Below, one piece after another: positions 1 to 8,392 of a stretch of DNA of 26,717 nt (position 1 is the stretch's first letter; every line of letters begins with the position of its first letter). The DNA comes from JANXVV01 sp038230975 (lineage in GTDB: Bacteria > Planctomycetota > Phycisphaerae > Tepidisphaerales > Tepidisphaeraceae): NCBI GenBank assembly GCA_038230975.1, contig JBBRMF010000045.1:1-26717 (forward strand), written 5' to 3'. The position numbers and the translations under genes are program-made. Below the pieces are notes generated by a model. The model did no database searches, was not told where the DNA came from, and saw only the letters and a list, made by a program, of their open reading frames with translations.

Positions 1-31
1 AGGTCTCGGAGTACCGCGACCTGTGGCACCC
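1..31 (-). repeat. Palindromic intergenic repeat, family A, copy 1 (cut by window edge)
   Basis: Read on the minus strand this is GGTGCCACAGGTCGCGGTAC followed by TCCGAGACCT. It matches the copies at 24072, 24126 and 26532. AGGTC and GACCT form the visible part of a stem around a loop of about 12 nt. The outer part of one arm is lost at the window start. It ends 5 nt from the stop codon of the methyltransferase gene. In the stem this copy has an A-T pair where the 24126 copy has G-C. Confidence 0.8.
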
Positions 32-36
32 GCTGT

Positions 37-1068
37 TCATGCGGGTTTCGTCGCCAGAATCAGCGGTGCCGGGCCAGGGCCTTCCACGGTTCTTACATTT
101 ACAAATCCCACATCCCGCAACCAGCCGGCCATTTCGTTTAATGTGAACGTATCGCCCTCATCTGTATTCACCAGCATCGTGACCGCGAAGATGAGCGCGC
201 CCGGAGGCCCGCTACGATCTTCATCGGCAATGAATTCCGCAATGACAACCGCTCCACTTGGTTCCAGCGCATCGAATATTTTTTGCAACAACTGGCGGCT
301 GCGCGATTCGCCTTCGCTGTGGAGCAGATGACCGAGGACTGCCACTTGATAGCCGACGCCCAAGTCGACTTTCAGCACATCGCCAGCCATGAAAGTAAAC
401 TGATCGATCACACCATTCCGCACCGCCGTCCGCCGAGTGACTGGCAGCACGGCAGGCCAATCCACCGCCGTCACCGAAACGAAATGAGAGGCTTCGGCCA
501 ATGCGATCCCCCACACTCCGGACCCGGCCGCCAAATCCAGAACCTTGATCGGCTTTCTCAGTTCCGCTATTTTCAATTCGACGGCCAATTCCTGGGCCGC
601 TTCGTAACTCATCGGAAAAATATCTTCCACAAACTCGCCGAAATACGCCGCCCCGTCGGTCTGCTCATTAACGACGTGCGTCGGTTTTCCGCTGAGCACC
701 ACTTCCGTCAACCGCATCCAGCGCGGTAGCAAATGCCGGCTGACGTGCTTGCACATGTACCCTTGATACGATGCGCTCGTGCTGACCAGATAGGCCTCGC
801 TCTCGTCAGTCAATGCGTAGTGTTCACCGTATCGCATCAATAGATCCAGCCCAACCAGCGCGTTCAGCAGTGCCCGCATTCCCCGCTCAGAGGCGTGAGT
901 CAATTTCACAACAGCTTCAAGCGACATTGGCCGCTCGTTGAGGATGTCGAAGATTCCCAGCCGCACCGCCGATTCCAGAATCAGCGCCGGTTCATACCCG
1001 CAAGCCATGTCGAGAATTCGCCGTGGGGTTCCAACCTTGCCTGCTGTCTGCACGTTCTGATCGGCCAT
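37..1068 (-). CDS. SAM-dependent O-methyltransferase (plant COMT / acetylserotonin methyltransferase type)
   Basis: A predicted cytosolic enzyme of 343 aa that transfers a methyl group from S-adenosylmethionine, probably to a hydroxyl of a small molecule. The N-terminal ~100 residues look like the winged-helix dimerisation domain of this family (ALILESAVRLGIFDIL at 28-43, then a LTHASERGMRALLNAL helix). Motif I, the SAM-binding glycine loop, is VLDLAAGSGVWG at 176-187. HLLHSEGE at 248-255 lies where the catalytic His of the COMT family is found, followed by VVIAEF at 274-279. An in-frame ATG exists 141 nt upstream. I chose 1068 because GGGAG sits 7 nt before it and the family homology begins just inside. 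It is divergent from the MFS transporter gene, so it may act on the compound that transporter moves; this is a guess. The substrate cannot be told from the sequence. Confidence 0.85.
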   Translation of the reverse strand: MADQNVQTAGKVGTPRRILDMACGYEPALILESAVRLGIFDILNERPMSLEAVVKLTHASERGMRALLNALVGLDLLMRYGEHYALTDESEAYLVSTSASYQGYMCKHVSRHLLPRWMRLTEVVLSGKPTHVVNEQTDGAAYFGEFVEDIFPMSYEAAQELAVELKIAELRKPIKVLDLAAGSGVWGIALAEASHFVSVTAVDWPAVLPVTRRTAVRNGVIDQFTFMAGDVLKVDLGVGYQVAVLGHLLHSEGESRSRQLLQKIFDALEPSGAVVIAEFIADEDRSGPPGALIFAVTMLVNTDEGDTFTLNEMAGWLRDVGFVNVRTVEGPGPAPLILATKPA

Positions 1069-1224
1069 CAAGAGACTCCCAAAACGACCCATCGTAACGC
1101 ATTGAGAGTGGGCGTCGAGGCGTCGATCGGCGACTGTCGAACTGGGCGCGACCAAACTTCCTGGCAAGCTCAAAATGCAAACACCACTGTTGCTCCCTGC
1201 TTCGCGCATGGCGATACTTCTTTC

Positions 1225-2553
1225 ATGCCACCCCGTACTTTGTCTCCACCACTTGATCGCGCGGCATCTGGCGACGTCGTCGAGGAATCGAGAATCTTTG
1301 CAAAGATCACTCGAATGCTCGTCCCATTTATGTTTCTATTGTATGTGGTGGGTTATCTCGATCGGATCAATGTAGGCTTCGCCGCGCTGACGATGAAAGT
1401 GGATCTTGGACTCAGCGAAAGAGCGTACGACTTTGGTGCCGGATTTTTCTTCATCGGATACTTCCTCTTCGAAGTGCCAAGCAATTTGATTCTCGAACGT
1501 GTCGGCGCTCGGCTGTGGATTGCCCGCATCATGGTCACCTGGGGAATCATCGCCTGCTGCATGATGTTTATTCGGGGAGCCGTCAGCTTTAATTCGCTGC
1601 GATTTTTGCTGGGCGCCGCAGAGGCGGGATTTTTTCCGGGGATGGTACTGTATCTGACGTACTGGTATCCGGCCCAGCGGCGTGCAAAAGCGATGTCGGT
1701 GTTCCTGACTTCCACCGCGATCGCCGGGGTGATCGGCGCACCGATCTCGGCGATTTGTCTCAAAATGAACGGCATAGGGCAGTTGGCCGGATGGCAGTGG
1801 TTGTTCTTGCTTCAGGGTTTGCCATCGGTCGTGCTCGGTGTGTTTGTATTGTTCTACCTGCCCGATGGTCCGCAATCCGCCAAGTGGCTTACGGATTCAG
1901 AAAAGCTTTGGCTTGACGAACATATCAATGCGGCCAAAGCGGTTTCCGCCCATCGCCATCGACACACGTTGTGGGATGCCGTGCGCGATCCGCGACTCTG
2001 GTTGCTCAGCGCCATTTATTTTTTGCTGATCTCCGGTTTGTATACGTTTAGTCTCTGGGCCCCCGCAGTGCTTAAGAAAGCCGTTCCCACTCTCAGCGAT
2101 CCGCAGGTTGCGCTGATGCTGGCAATTCCGTACGGCGTGGCTTCGATTGGCATGGTGCTTATCGGTCACCATTCCGATCAAACCGGCGAGCGGCATTGGC
2201 ATATTGCCGTGCCGTCAATTTTGGCATGTGTCGGATTGAGTGCCACGGCATTCGCCCACACGGCTCCTGTTGCATTGGCCACCTTATCCGTGGCGGCACT
2301 CGGCATCTGGGGAACCCTTGGCACATTCTGGACGCTGCCCACCTCGTTTCTACGCGGGAGCGCGGCTGCGGGTGGAATTGCGATCGTCAACTCACTGGGA
2401 TGTCTTTCAGGATTTGTCGCGCCGTATGCCATTGGACTTTCTCGTGAGCGATCGGGGGGATTTGCGGCGGGGCTCATTGGCGTGGGAATCACGGTTCTAT
2501 GCGGCGGATTACTGGTGTTTCGCGTGCCGTTACATCGAAGGGGAAAAGAATGA
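1225..2553 (+). CDS. MFS transporter, anion:cation symporter (ACS) type
   Basis: A 442-aa inner-membrane permease with about 12 hydrophobic segments. The first loop signature VGYLDRINVGFAAL (about 41-54) and the following FFFIGYFLFEVPSNLILERVGA are typical of the ACS subfamily (phthalate, tartrate, hexuronate and galactonate transporters), which usually import organic acids with protons. RFLLGAAEAGFFPGMVLYLTYWYPAQRRAKA is the conserved stretch of segments 4-5. The open frame extends upstream to 895, but that part runs antisense through the methyltransferase gene and has no transporter character, so I start at the ATG at 1225. No strong ribosome-binding site is visible there. Its TGA overlaps the ATG of the downstream lipoprotein gene (ATGA), so the two are probably cotranscribed. 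The substrate is unknown. Confidence 0.85.
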   Translation: MPPRTLSPPLDRAASGDVVEESRIFAKITRMLVPFMFLLYVVGYLDRINVGFAALTMKVDLGLSERAYDFGAGFFFIGYFLFEVPSNLILERVGARLWIARIMVTWGIIACCMMFIRGAVSFNSLRFLLGAAEAGFFPGMVLYLTYWYPAQRRAKAMSVFLTSTAIAGVIGAPISAICLKMNGIGQLAGWQWLFLLQGLPSVVLGVFVLFYLPDGPQSAKWLTDSEKLWLDEHINAAKAVSAHRHRHTLWDAVRDPRLWLLSAIYFLLISGLYTFSLWAPAVLKKAVPTLSDPQVALMLAIPYGVASIGMVLIGHHSDQTGERHWHIAVPSILACVGLSATAFAHTAPVALATLSVAALGIWGTLGTFWTLPTSFLRGSAAAGGIAIVNSLGCLSGFVAPYAIGLSRERSGGFAAGLIGVGITVLCGGLLVFRVPLHRRGKE

Positions 2554-4817
2554 GATTAAACCATTCATGTGGAATCATGCGTAGCCGGACGGGAAACGTT
2601 GCGTTGTTTCTGGCGCTCGCAATCGGCGTGATGATTGTATTTTCATGCAAAAAAAATACGGATGTGGTGAGTGCGCCTGCGACGGAACCGACGAGCCGGC
2701 CGGCTAAGCCGCAAGCGGTATCGACGACGCGATCTATCGCAGCGACGAAGCCAGTTGCGCCGAGGACATTCATCGAACTCGTCAAGCGGGTTTATCCGGA
2801 TAGCCCGGCGACGCAACCACTCGATGCGCCGGTGGATCGCAAAGATGCCGCGCGACTCATTCTGCATGACCCGATTCATCTCGATCGCTTCCAGCATCTT
2901 TGGATCACCCGGCCTGACGCCGACGCGACGGCGGCAGTACTCCTTAAGACCGGCACGGATTCGGTCCATTTCGTGCGTGATAAGCCGGAGTATGTGCATT
3001 GGCGGTATGAGCCGGGTGTGGGCAAGAAACCCGGAAGATCAACCGCGGTTCTGGTCTGCGGAGGTGTGGGCGACGAGACGATTGAATTTATTGAGGAAGG
3101 TCGCCTCACGAGATTGAAGTCGCTGCGTCAAACCTATCGCTGGAGCAACGCGTATTCGTGGAACGATAGCATTGTCGTGGGACATTCCACGGGGGCATCG
3201 GTATTTTTGCGAACGACCGAAGGTTGGACTGAAATTGCGTCGCCCGATTTGATCGACGCCGCAATCCCGCATGCCGCCACGCAAGTTCCGATGGATCTCG
3301 AAGGATTGTTGGCTTACATCCCAGCCGAAGCAGGTCAGGCGGGAAGCAAAAAAGTGGCGAGATTTGTCGAAGGAAGTTGGTCGCTGCTGAAGGATACGGC
3401 TCATTGGCCGGGGAATTTTCTGCATCTGATCCCGTTAGCCGATGGAAGCGTGCTTCAAATTATCGTGGGAGACGATGGCAAATCGAGTCTTTCCATCACT
3501 GATTTCAGCACGACGAAAGTCGATAAGCAGCGTGTCATGGCATTGCTTGAACAATTGGACAGCCCCGATCACGAAAAACGAGATGCCGCGTTTCGCCAGC
3601 TCTCCACCTATGGCAGCGGGCTCTGGCCAATCCTCGAAGCTGAATTGGATAATCAACCCCCGAGCGTGCGCGAGAAGATGGCGGAGTTTCTCAAAAATAA
3701 AACCGACCCGACCCTCGGTGAAATGTCGCTGGTCGACTCCGAGTTGAAGCTTGCGGCGCGCGCTCCTGATGGCAGTGTGCTGCTATACTCGCGTGGGGGT
3801 GTCTCGGTCACGAATGTAGACGGCGACCAGACGCTCGCGGCCCCGGCGTGGGTTAGCGTAAGGCCCGGTCAGCCGATCCAGCTCATGCTCGGTCAAGCCT
3901 GGGCAGACCTCACTCCCACTCAAAAAAAGTTCTATTCCGTCGGCAGCGAGTGGATCGTCTCGGATGACGTCTTTGGCCCACGTGAAATGATCGGGACATT
4001 CCAGTGGGCACCGATCCTGCGCAAGAGCGATGTGAAGTACAACGAATTGATCGGCATCGATCGACAAGGCCGATGGTTCTTCCGCGAACCCACTGCTGCC
4101 AACGGCGCGCGCGCGGCGGAAACCCTTGTTCTCGATCCGACACTCCCCCCCATCGCACCGCGCCTGCCCGTGTGGGAATTTGCGGCCATGGGTGGAACCG
4201 TGGGTTGCGAAGATCATGGTTGGCCGGCGTACAAAGACAAGGGAGAAAATGTCTGGATCATCGGTGAAGGTGGGTTTCAACTGCTCGACAAAAAGCACAA
4301 CCACTACATCTTTGACCCGGCAGAACTCGCGAAGATATCACCCCCCGTTCCAGTGCCTGCAACCGAGCCTGCTTCAACCCGCCCGGCGACAACCGAACCT
4401 ACGCTGGCACTATTGATCCTTGCCGATGGAACCCGCTATTTCGGCGGGCAAACCGCGTTACGACGAGTGAGCGACAAAGGGAGCATCGATTGGCCTTTAC
4501 CCCCGCAAGCTCAGGGATCGGCCAAGCCCTGGCTGGTTTCCGACACCGAAGGCCGCCTATTCCTGTTCAATGAGCCCGGGCGGTTGTTGCGCCTCCGCCC
4601 TACTCCTGGTGCGGCCGAACCGTTCAAGCTGGAAGCGACCTTCGCGCACAAGATTCCCAACGTCGAGCCTTCTCGTCTCTGGCTCGATCCTGCCGGGCGT
4701 ATTGTGATTGCCCACGATGGCAATCAGCTCGCGATTTGCTTCCCCAGTGGCGTTGTGCCGCCAGCCATCACCGACAAGATTCCCGCGATACATCAGGATG
4801 ATGATGACGATGAATAG
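2550..4817 (+). CDS. Large secreted lipoprotein with propeller-like repeats and an inserted HEAT-type segment
   Basis: A 755-aa protein of unknown function. A hydrophobic segment ends in IVFSC, a lipobox with Cys33 as the lipid-attached residue. It is followed by a Pro/Thr/Ser linker (ATEPTSRPAKP), and a second such linker (ATEPASTRPATTEP) occurs in the last third. A segment at about 328-381 (RVMALLEQLDSPDHEKRDAA onward) is a HEAT-like repeat of the kind common in planctomycete secreted proteins. The rest has recurring short DG/EGR strands (for example DTEGRLFLFNEPG, DPAGRIVIAHDGN) suggesting a beta-propeller. The C-terminus is acidic (DDDDDE). Start 2550 has AAGGGG 6 nt upstream and an ATGA overlap with the transporter. 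An ATG at 2577 would give a shorter, more typical signal peptide. It may be a surface or periplasmic partner of the transporter; this is inference. Confidence 0.7.
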   Translation: MRLNHSCGIMRSRTGNVALFLALAIGVMIVFSCKKNTDVVSAPATEPTSRPAKPQAVSTTRSIAATKPVAPRTFIELVKRVYPDSPATQPLDAPVDRKDAARLILHDPIHLDRFQHLWITRPDADATAAVLLKTGTDSVHFVRDKPEYVHWRYEPGVGKKPGRSTAVLVCGGVGDETIEFIEEGRLTRLKSLRQTYRWSNAYSWNDSIVVGHSTGASVFLRTTEGWTEIASPDLIDAAIPHAATQVPMDLEGLLAYIPAEAGQAGSKKVARFVEGSWSLLKDTAHWPGNFLHLIPLADGSVLQIIVGDDGKSSLSITDFSTTKVDKQRVMALLEQLDSPDHEKRDAAFRQLSTYGSGLWPILEAELDNQPPSVREKMAEFLKNKTDPTLGEMSLVDSELKLAARAPDGSVLLYSRGGVSVTNVDGDQTLAAPAWVSVRPGQPIQLMLGQAWADLTPTQKKFYSVGSEWIVSDDVFGPREMIGTFQWAPILRKSDVKYNELIGIDRQGRWFFREPTAANGARAAETLVLDPTLPPIAPRLPVWEFAAMGGTVGCEDHGWPAYKDKGENVWIIGEGGFQLLDKKHNHYIFDPAELAKISPPVPVPATEPASTRPATTEPTLALLILADGTRYFGGQTALRRVSDKGSIDWPLPPQAQGSAKPWLVSDTEGRLFLFNEPGRLLRLRPTPGAAEPFKLEATFAHKIPNVEPSRLWLDPAGRIVIAHDGNQLAICFPSGVVPPAITDKIPAIHQDDDDDE

Positions 4818-4826
4818 CCCTCGGAC

Positions 4827-4846
4827 CCGGGTCGCAAGCGACCCGG
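4827..4846. terminator. Perfect hairpin between convergent genes
   Basis: CCGGGTCGC and GCGACCCGG form a perfect inverted repeat, about 8 bp of stem with a CAAG loop. It sits 9 nt from each of the two convergent stop codons. There is no long T-run on either side, only an A/T-rich stretch (TAAATAATTCATTT) on the plus strand. A bidirectional terminator is likely but not proven. The GGGTCGC half resembles the stem of repeat family A. Confidence 0.5.
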
Positions 4847-4855
4847 CTAAATAAT

Positions 4856-5989
4856 TCATTTCCCCTTCGTCATCGTGCCATCCGATGACTTCGCAGTTTT
4901 CGCCGAATCTTCAAGGGTGTTGAGCAAATCGGTCATCACTTCTGCGCGAACATATCGCCCGCTGATGTCGGCCCATTTCCACTTGTTATCCTTCGAGTCG
5001 AACTCGACGTGATCGTAATATTTGGGCGGGAACTGAACCGCGCCGGCATAGTTCATCGGGGGATAATTATTGTTGTACCCTTTGACATTCATCCCTTTGC
5101 CACCAGGGATCGTCTTCGTGTTTTCCGGTGGAGAGATTTTCCCGCCGGCTTTGGCGATCACTTTTTTGACGCGCTCAGCCATGGCGTACAAATGTGCGGC
5201 CGGCGGTGAGGTGTCGATCCATTTGGTGATCTCCTTGGCAGTCTCGGACATGATATGTTCGCCCGTATAACCCGCTTCAATGCGTTGGGTGACATCTTCC
5301 AGATGCGCCACTAATGCCTCGGGGCCGCCAGGCAGGCGGGAGTACAAATCATCGCGATAGGCCAAGTCAGGTTTGTTGTGTTCTTCCCAGGACGCCACCA
5401 GGGTTTCCAGCTTTTTGGTGATCGCCAGAGAATCATCGACGTTTCTTACTTCTTTGGCCAACAGGTCCAGTTGTCGTTTATCACTGGCATTCATACCCGG
5501 GCGCGGTGACGGTTTGGCGGCCTTCATATACGCGATCGTCGCCAATCGACCGGTCTCGACATCAAATTTCGGTGGAGCACCGGATAGTAGCTGCCATTTG
5601 ATGTAGCTATCACTTGATGCGTCAGGGCTGATCGAGGAACCCAACGCCTGCACGATCGCTTCCGGTCGAAGATCGGGCGACGGATTTTCGACAAAATAAT
5701 TGCACTTATCTCGGAGGGGAGTTTGAGGATCCTTTTGATGGGCACTCAGCTCTTTTTGAAGACTGGCTATCGCGGCCTGGACGGCTTTCGTTGCAGCCGC
5801 TGTAGCTTTGGGGTCGGGCTTGGCGGCGACGGGCTTGGCAGAGTCCACTTTCGTGGCATCCGATTTGGCCATCGGTTTGCCTCCGTCCATCTTGCTATCG
5901 ACTGCCTGCACGTTTCCCGCGAGCGCCAATCCGCCCACTAATGCGAACACGAACGCCCGCTGTTGATTCTTGATTTCTCTGAATATCAT
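4856..5989 (-). CDS. Secreted hypothetical protein
   Basis: A 377-aa protein I do not recognise. The N-terminus has a Sec signal peptide: basic start (MIFREIKNQQR), hydrophobic core FVFALVGGLALAG, probable cut after VQA at about residue 29. A Lys/Ala/Pro-rich low-complexity linker follows (about 35-75). The remainder is mostly helical and charged, with a Gly/Asn/Tyr-rich patch (KGYNNNYPPMNYAGAVQFPP) near residue 310. Its start is supported by GGGAG 8 nt upstream. It lies 155 bp downstream of the DUF4139-like gene in the same orientation and may be cotranscribed. Both products are exported, so they could act together in the periplasm or at the surface. No function is assigned. Confidence 0.75.
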   Translation of the reverse strand: MIFREIKNQQRAFVFALVGGLALAGNVQAVDSKMDGGKPMAKSDATKVDSAKPVAAKPDPKATAAATKAVQAAIASLQKELSAHQKDPQTPLRDKCNYFVENPSPDLRPEAIVQALGSSISPDASSDSYIKWQLLSGAPPKFDVETGRLATIAYMKAAKPSPRPGMNASDKRQLDLLAKEVRNVDDSLAITKKLETLVASWEEHNKPDLAYRDDLYSRLPGGPEALVAHLEDVTQRIEAGYTGEHIMSETAKEITKWIDTSPPAAHLYAMAERVKKVIAKAGGKISPPENTKTIPGGKGMNVKGYNNNYPPMNYAGAVQFPPKYYDHVEFDSKDNKWKWADISGRYVRAEVMTDLLNTLEDSAKTAKSSDGTMTKGK

Positions 5990-6144
5990 TCGCGTAGCTC
6001 CCGCAAAGAGTGACCCCGGCCGATGCGTATATTACCCCGTTGCGGTTCGAATGTCGCAAAGGTTCGGCAAAGTCGCTCAGTTACATGCACAACGCGGCTG
6101 CGATTGCAGCGTTGGGCCGAATATGCCGGGAATCCACATTCAGT

Positions 6145-8313
6145 CTACTTATTCATCGCACCTGCACCGGCATTATTCGTGCTCGTGCTGCCAAGATACG
6201 CCTCCAATTCCTTACGCTGCTTCTCAAAAGTCGCCCGTGATTCATCCAGTTCAGATTGCAGCTTTTCGATCTGGCTTTCCTGATCGCCCAGCTTTTTGAG
6301 AAGTCGATTGGAGTATTCGGTATTCTGCGCGACCGTCTTCATATTTTCGCGCAGGCGCTGCTGTTCGACAGTGATTTGGGCCACCCGGCGCTGTTGATCC
6401 TCCATCAACCTTTGGGTATCCACCATCGCGGCCTTCATCTGCATTGCCTTGATCAAAACATCGCGCACTTTCTGTGGAATCTCACCTTGCTTACTGTAGA
6501 AATCCATCTGCCCGATATCCGCGGACAGAATCGAAAATTGTTCGCCCTGTACGATCTCCTCTTTCACCGTCAGCTTGCTTGCCTTACCGGCGGCTACCTT
6601 TCCCTTGAAGCGATAGAGCGCCTCGGTTGTTTCAATCGGGGTATCCGTCTCAACCAGCTTCCAACCATGGCGAATCGGGTGCTCAATAATGAGCGCTTTA
6701 TCCTTGTCCCCTTTATTGTCGAAAATATAATCCTGCGTGAAAACATGCTTCCGCGTGAGGTGCAAAACGCCTTTGACAATGCTGCCGGTCTGGATGGCGC
6801 TGAAATTGGTATTTTTGGTCGCGTCGACGACGACTTGAAGATCGACACCGAAACTGACCAGCCGCTCCTGGCCGGGTGGAACGTTGTCGATGCTTGCGTC
6901 ACCGGCGTAGCTGCTGCCATCCAGCACCGTGATCGGGCCGGCCAACAGATGCTTGCCGGTGGTGTTTTTGACGCGAGCCCCGTTCAGGGGATTACGGGGC
7001 AGAACGCTTTGATTGTAGATGCTGAGTCGTTCAACATCGACCGGATCGGTGATGATTGGAATCATCGCGCTGCGCTGCCGTGGAAGACTGACGCTGCCGA
7101 CCGTGTACTGAAACAGCTCTCCGATTTTGGCGGCGGATGCGACGGATGAGACAGAGGCGGCAGCGTCCATCAGAGATTCTTTGGCCATCGCCGCATCCCC
7201 TCCTCTTCCCGCGCCACCCAAAGACATCGCGCGGCTCATCGGGCGGTTTCCTCCCCCCGGCACACCGAACGGTGCGGGTGCCGCCGCGGCCATTACTTGC
7301 GGTTGTGCTTGCAACACTTCACCGGCGAATCGCTCGAGGCTCTTTTCTGATTCAAGCCCCCCTGCATACGTTTGCGGGCTCAAACTGGCAAAAAGCTCAG
7401 GTTTCACCGTGGGCCGGGGGACATACAACGGCTGATACAAATCCTGGATAAAGCTGATCGGTCGACCGCTCACCAACGAAAGTTGTACATCAATCCAATC
7501 GTTATCCGTCTGGTTTTCGACGATCGCCCAGCCTTGCAGTTGATTGACCTTGTCACTGAGGAGCAGGCGATAGCTGGTTTTCCAGATCGGTGTTTCGACG
7601 ACATAGCCCAGGCGCACATGCCGTTCACCATCGCCGGTGAAATTGATCGTCACCGGCTTTTTGTCTTGATCGCGTGCTTGCGATAACGCCAACAGTGCCT
7701 TGCCAAGTTCCTCCTGCAATTGAGGGTCTTCCAGAACAAGCAATGTCACTTGATCCAGTTCAACCGCGCGAATCGTGCCTTCGTTGATGAGATTCATCAC
7801 CCAGACTTCAACCATGCCTTTGTCGCCGGATGGTTTTTTCTTTTTTTCCAAACCCAGAATGATCCCCGCGGCATTCTCCGCCCCGAGACTCACCTTGACC
7901 TTGGCGCCGCGAATCTGATTCAGAAGCTCGCCCAAGCTTGGATTGCTCGTGATATCAATCTGGAAGCTACGCAATGTTTTGGCGATGGGATCCTGGCTGG
8001 GGTAGCTGATCGTCGTGACTTTTCCGCCATCGAGATCTTGAAGAACCAGCGATTTGAGGATGTCGTTGATCTGTTGGGTTTTAAAGCGCAGCTCCGTGCT
8101 ACCGGCGCCTTTGACCAGGCCGTAGTGCTCGAAGTACCCGACACCGCTGCTGTATAATACGACTGCTTTCACAGGGACCGAGGCAGCTTGATTCACAGGT
8201 TGCTCCTTTTTTTCAGGTTTTGCCGTGGCGAGTTGGGCCATGGCCTTGCCACTGCCGAAACTCATTCCCGCCACTGCTGCACTCAGTATCGCCGCCGTCA
8301 ATAGTTTTCGCAT
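6145..8313 (-). CDS. Secreted DUF4139-like protein with C-terminal coiled coil
   Basis: A 722-aa exported protein. The signal peptide is MRKLLTAAILSAAVAGMSFG with a probable cut after AMA at about residue 26. A beta-rich N-terminal part starts with VLYSSGVGYFEHYG (52-65). The segment around 236-285 (GYVVETPIWKTSYRLLL, then GWAIVENQTDNDWIDVQLSL) matches the pattern of DUF4139, the domain of 'mucoidy inhibitor MuiA' proteins. A Gly/Ala/Met-rich low-complexity insert follows (about 345-400). The last ~100 residues form a Gln/Glu/Arg-rich coiled coil (for example IEKLQSELDESRATFEKQRK). GAGGAA lies 5 nt before the ATG. The function of DUF4139 is unknown; a structural role in the envelope is inference. 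It is divergent from aroA with 79 bp between the starts. Confidence 0.7.
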   Translation of the reverse strand: MRKLLTAAILSAAVAGMSFGSGKAMAQLATAKPEKKEQPVNQAASVPVKAVVLYSSGVGYFEHYGLVKGAGSTELRFKTQQINDILKSLVLQDLDGGKVTTISYPSQDPIAKTLRSFQIDITSNPSLGELLNQIRGAKVKVSLGAENAAGIILGLEKKKKPSGDKGMVEVWVMNLINEGTIRAVELDQVTLLVLEDPQLQEELGKALLALSQARDQDKKPVTINFTGDGERHVRLGYVVETPIWKTSYRLLLSDKVNQLQGWAIVENQTDNDWIDVQLSLVSGRPISFIQDLYQPLYVPRPTVKPELFASLSPQTYAGGLESEKSLERFAGEVLQAQPQVMAAAAPAPFGVPGGGNRPMSRAMSLGGAGRGGDAAMAKESLMDAAASVSSVASAAKIGELFQYTVGSVSLPRQRSAMIPIITDPVDVERLSIYNQSVLPRNPLNGARVKNTTGKHLLAGPITVLDGSSYAGDASIDNVPPGQERLVSFGVDLQVVVDATKNTNFSAIQTGSIVKGVLHLTRKHVFTQDYIFDNKGDKDKALIIEHPIRHGWKLVETDTPIETTEALYRFKGKVAAGKASKLTVKEEIVQGEQFSILSADIGQMDFYSKQGEIPQKVRDVLIKAMQMKAAMVDTQRLMEDQQRRVAQITVEQQRLRENMKTVAQNTEYSNRLLKKLGDQESQIEKLQSELDESRATFEKQRKELEAYLGSTSTNNAGAGAMNK

Positions 8314-8392
8314 GTTTGTTCCTCGTCAGTCATTCGACTCTTTGTATATTGTCATGGACGCCGGGGGAAAGGGAAAGTTGCAGGATCGACAT

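Noticed and set aside
895..1224. Upstream extension of the MFS transporter reading frame
   Set aside because: It runs antisense through the methyltransferase gene, is hydrophilic and unlike transporter N-termini. The ATG at 1225 places the first membrane segment normally.
6256..7149. A 297-codon open frame on the plus strand inside the DUF4139-like gene
   Set aside because: Antisense shadow of a signal-peptide-bearing gene with coherent domains; the shadow frame shows none.
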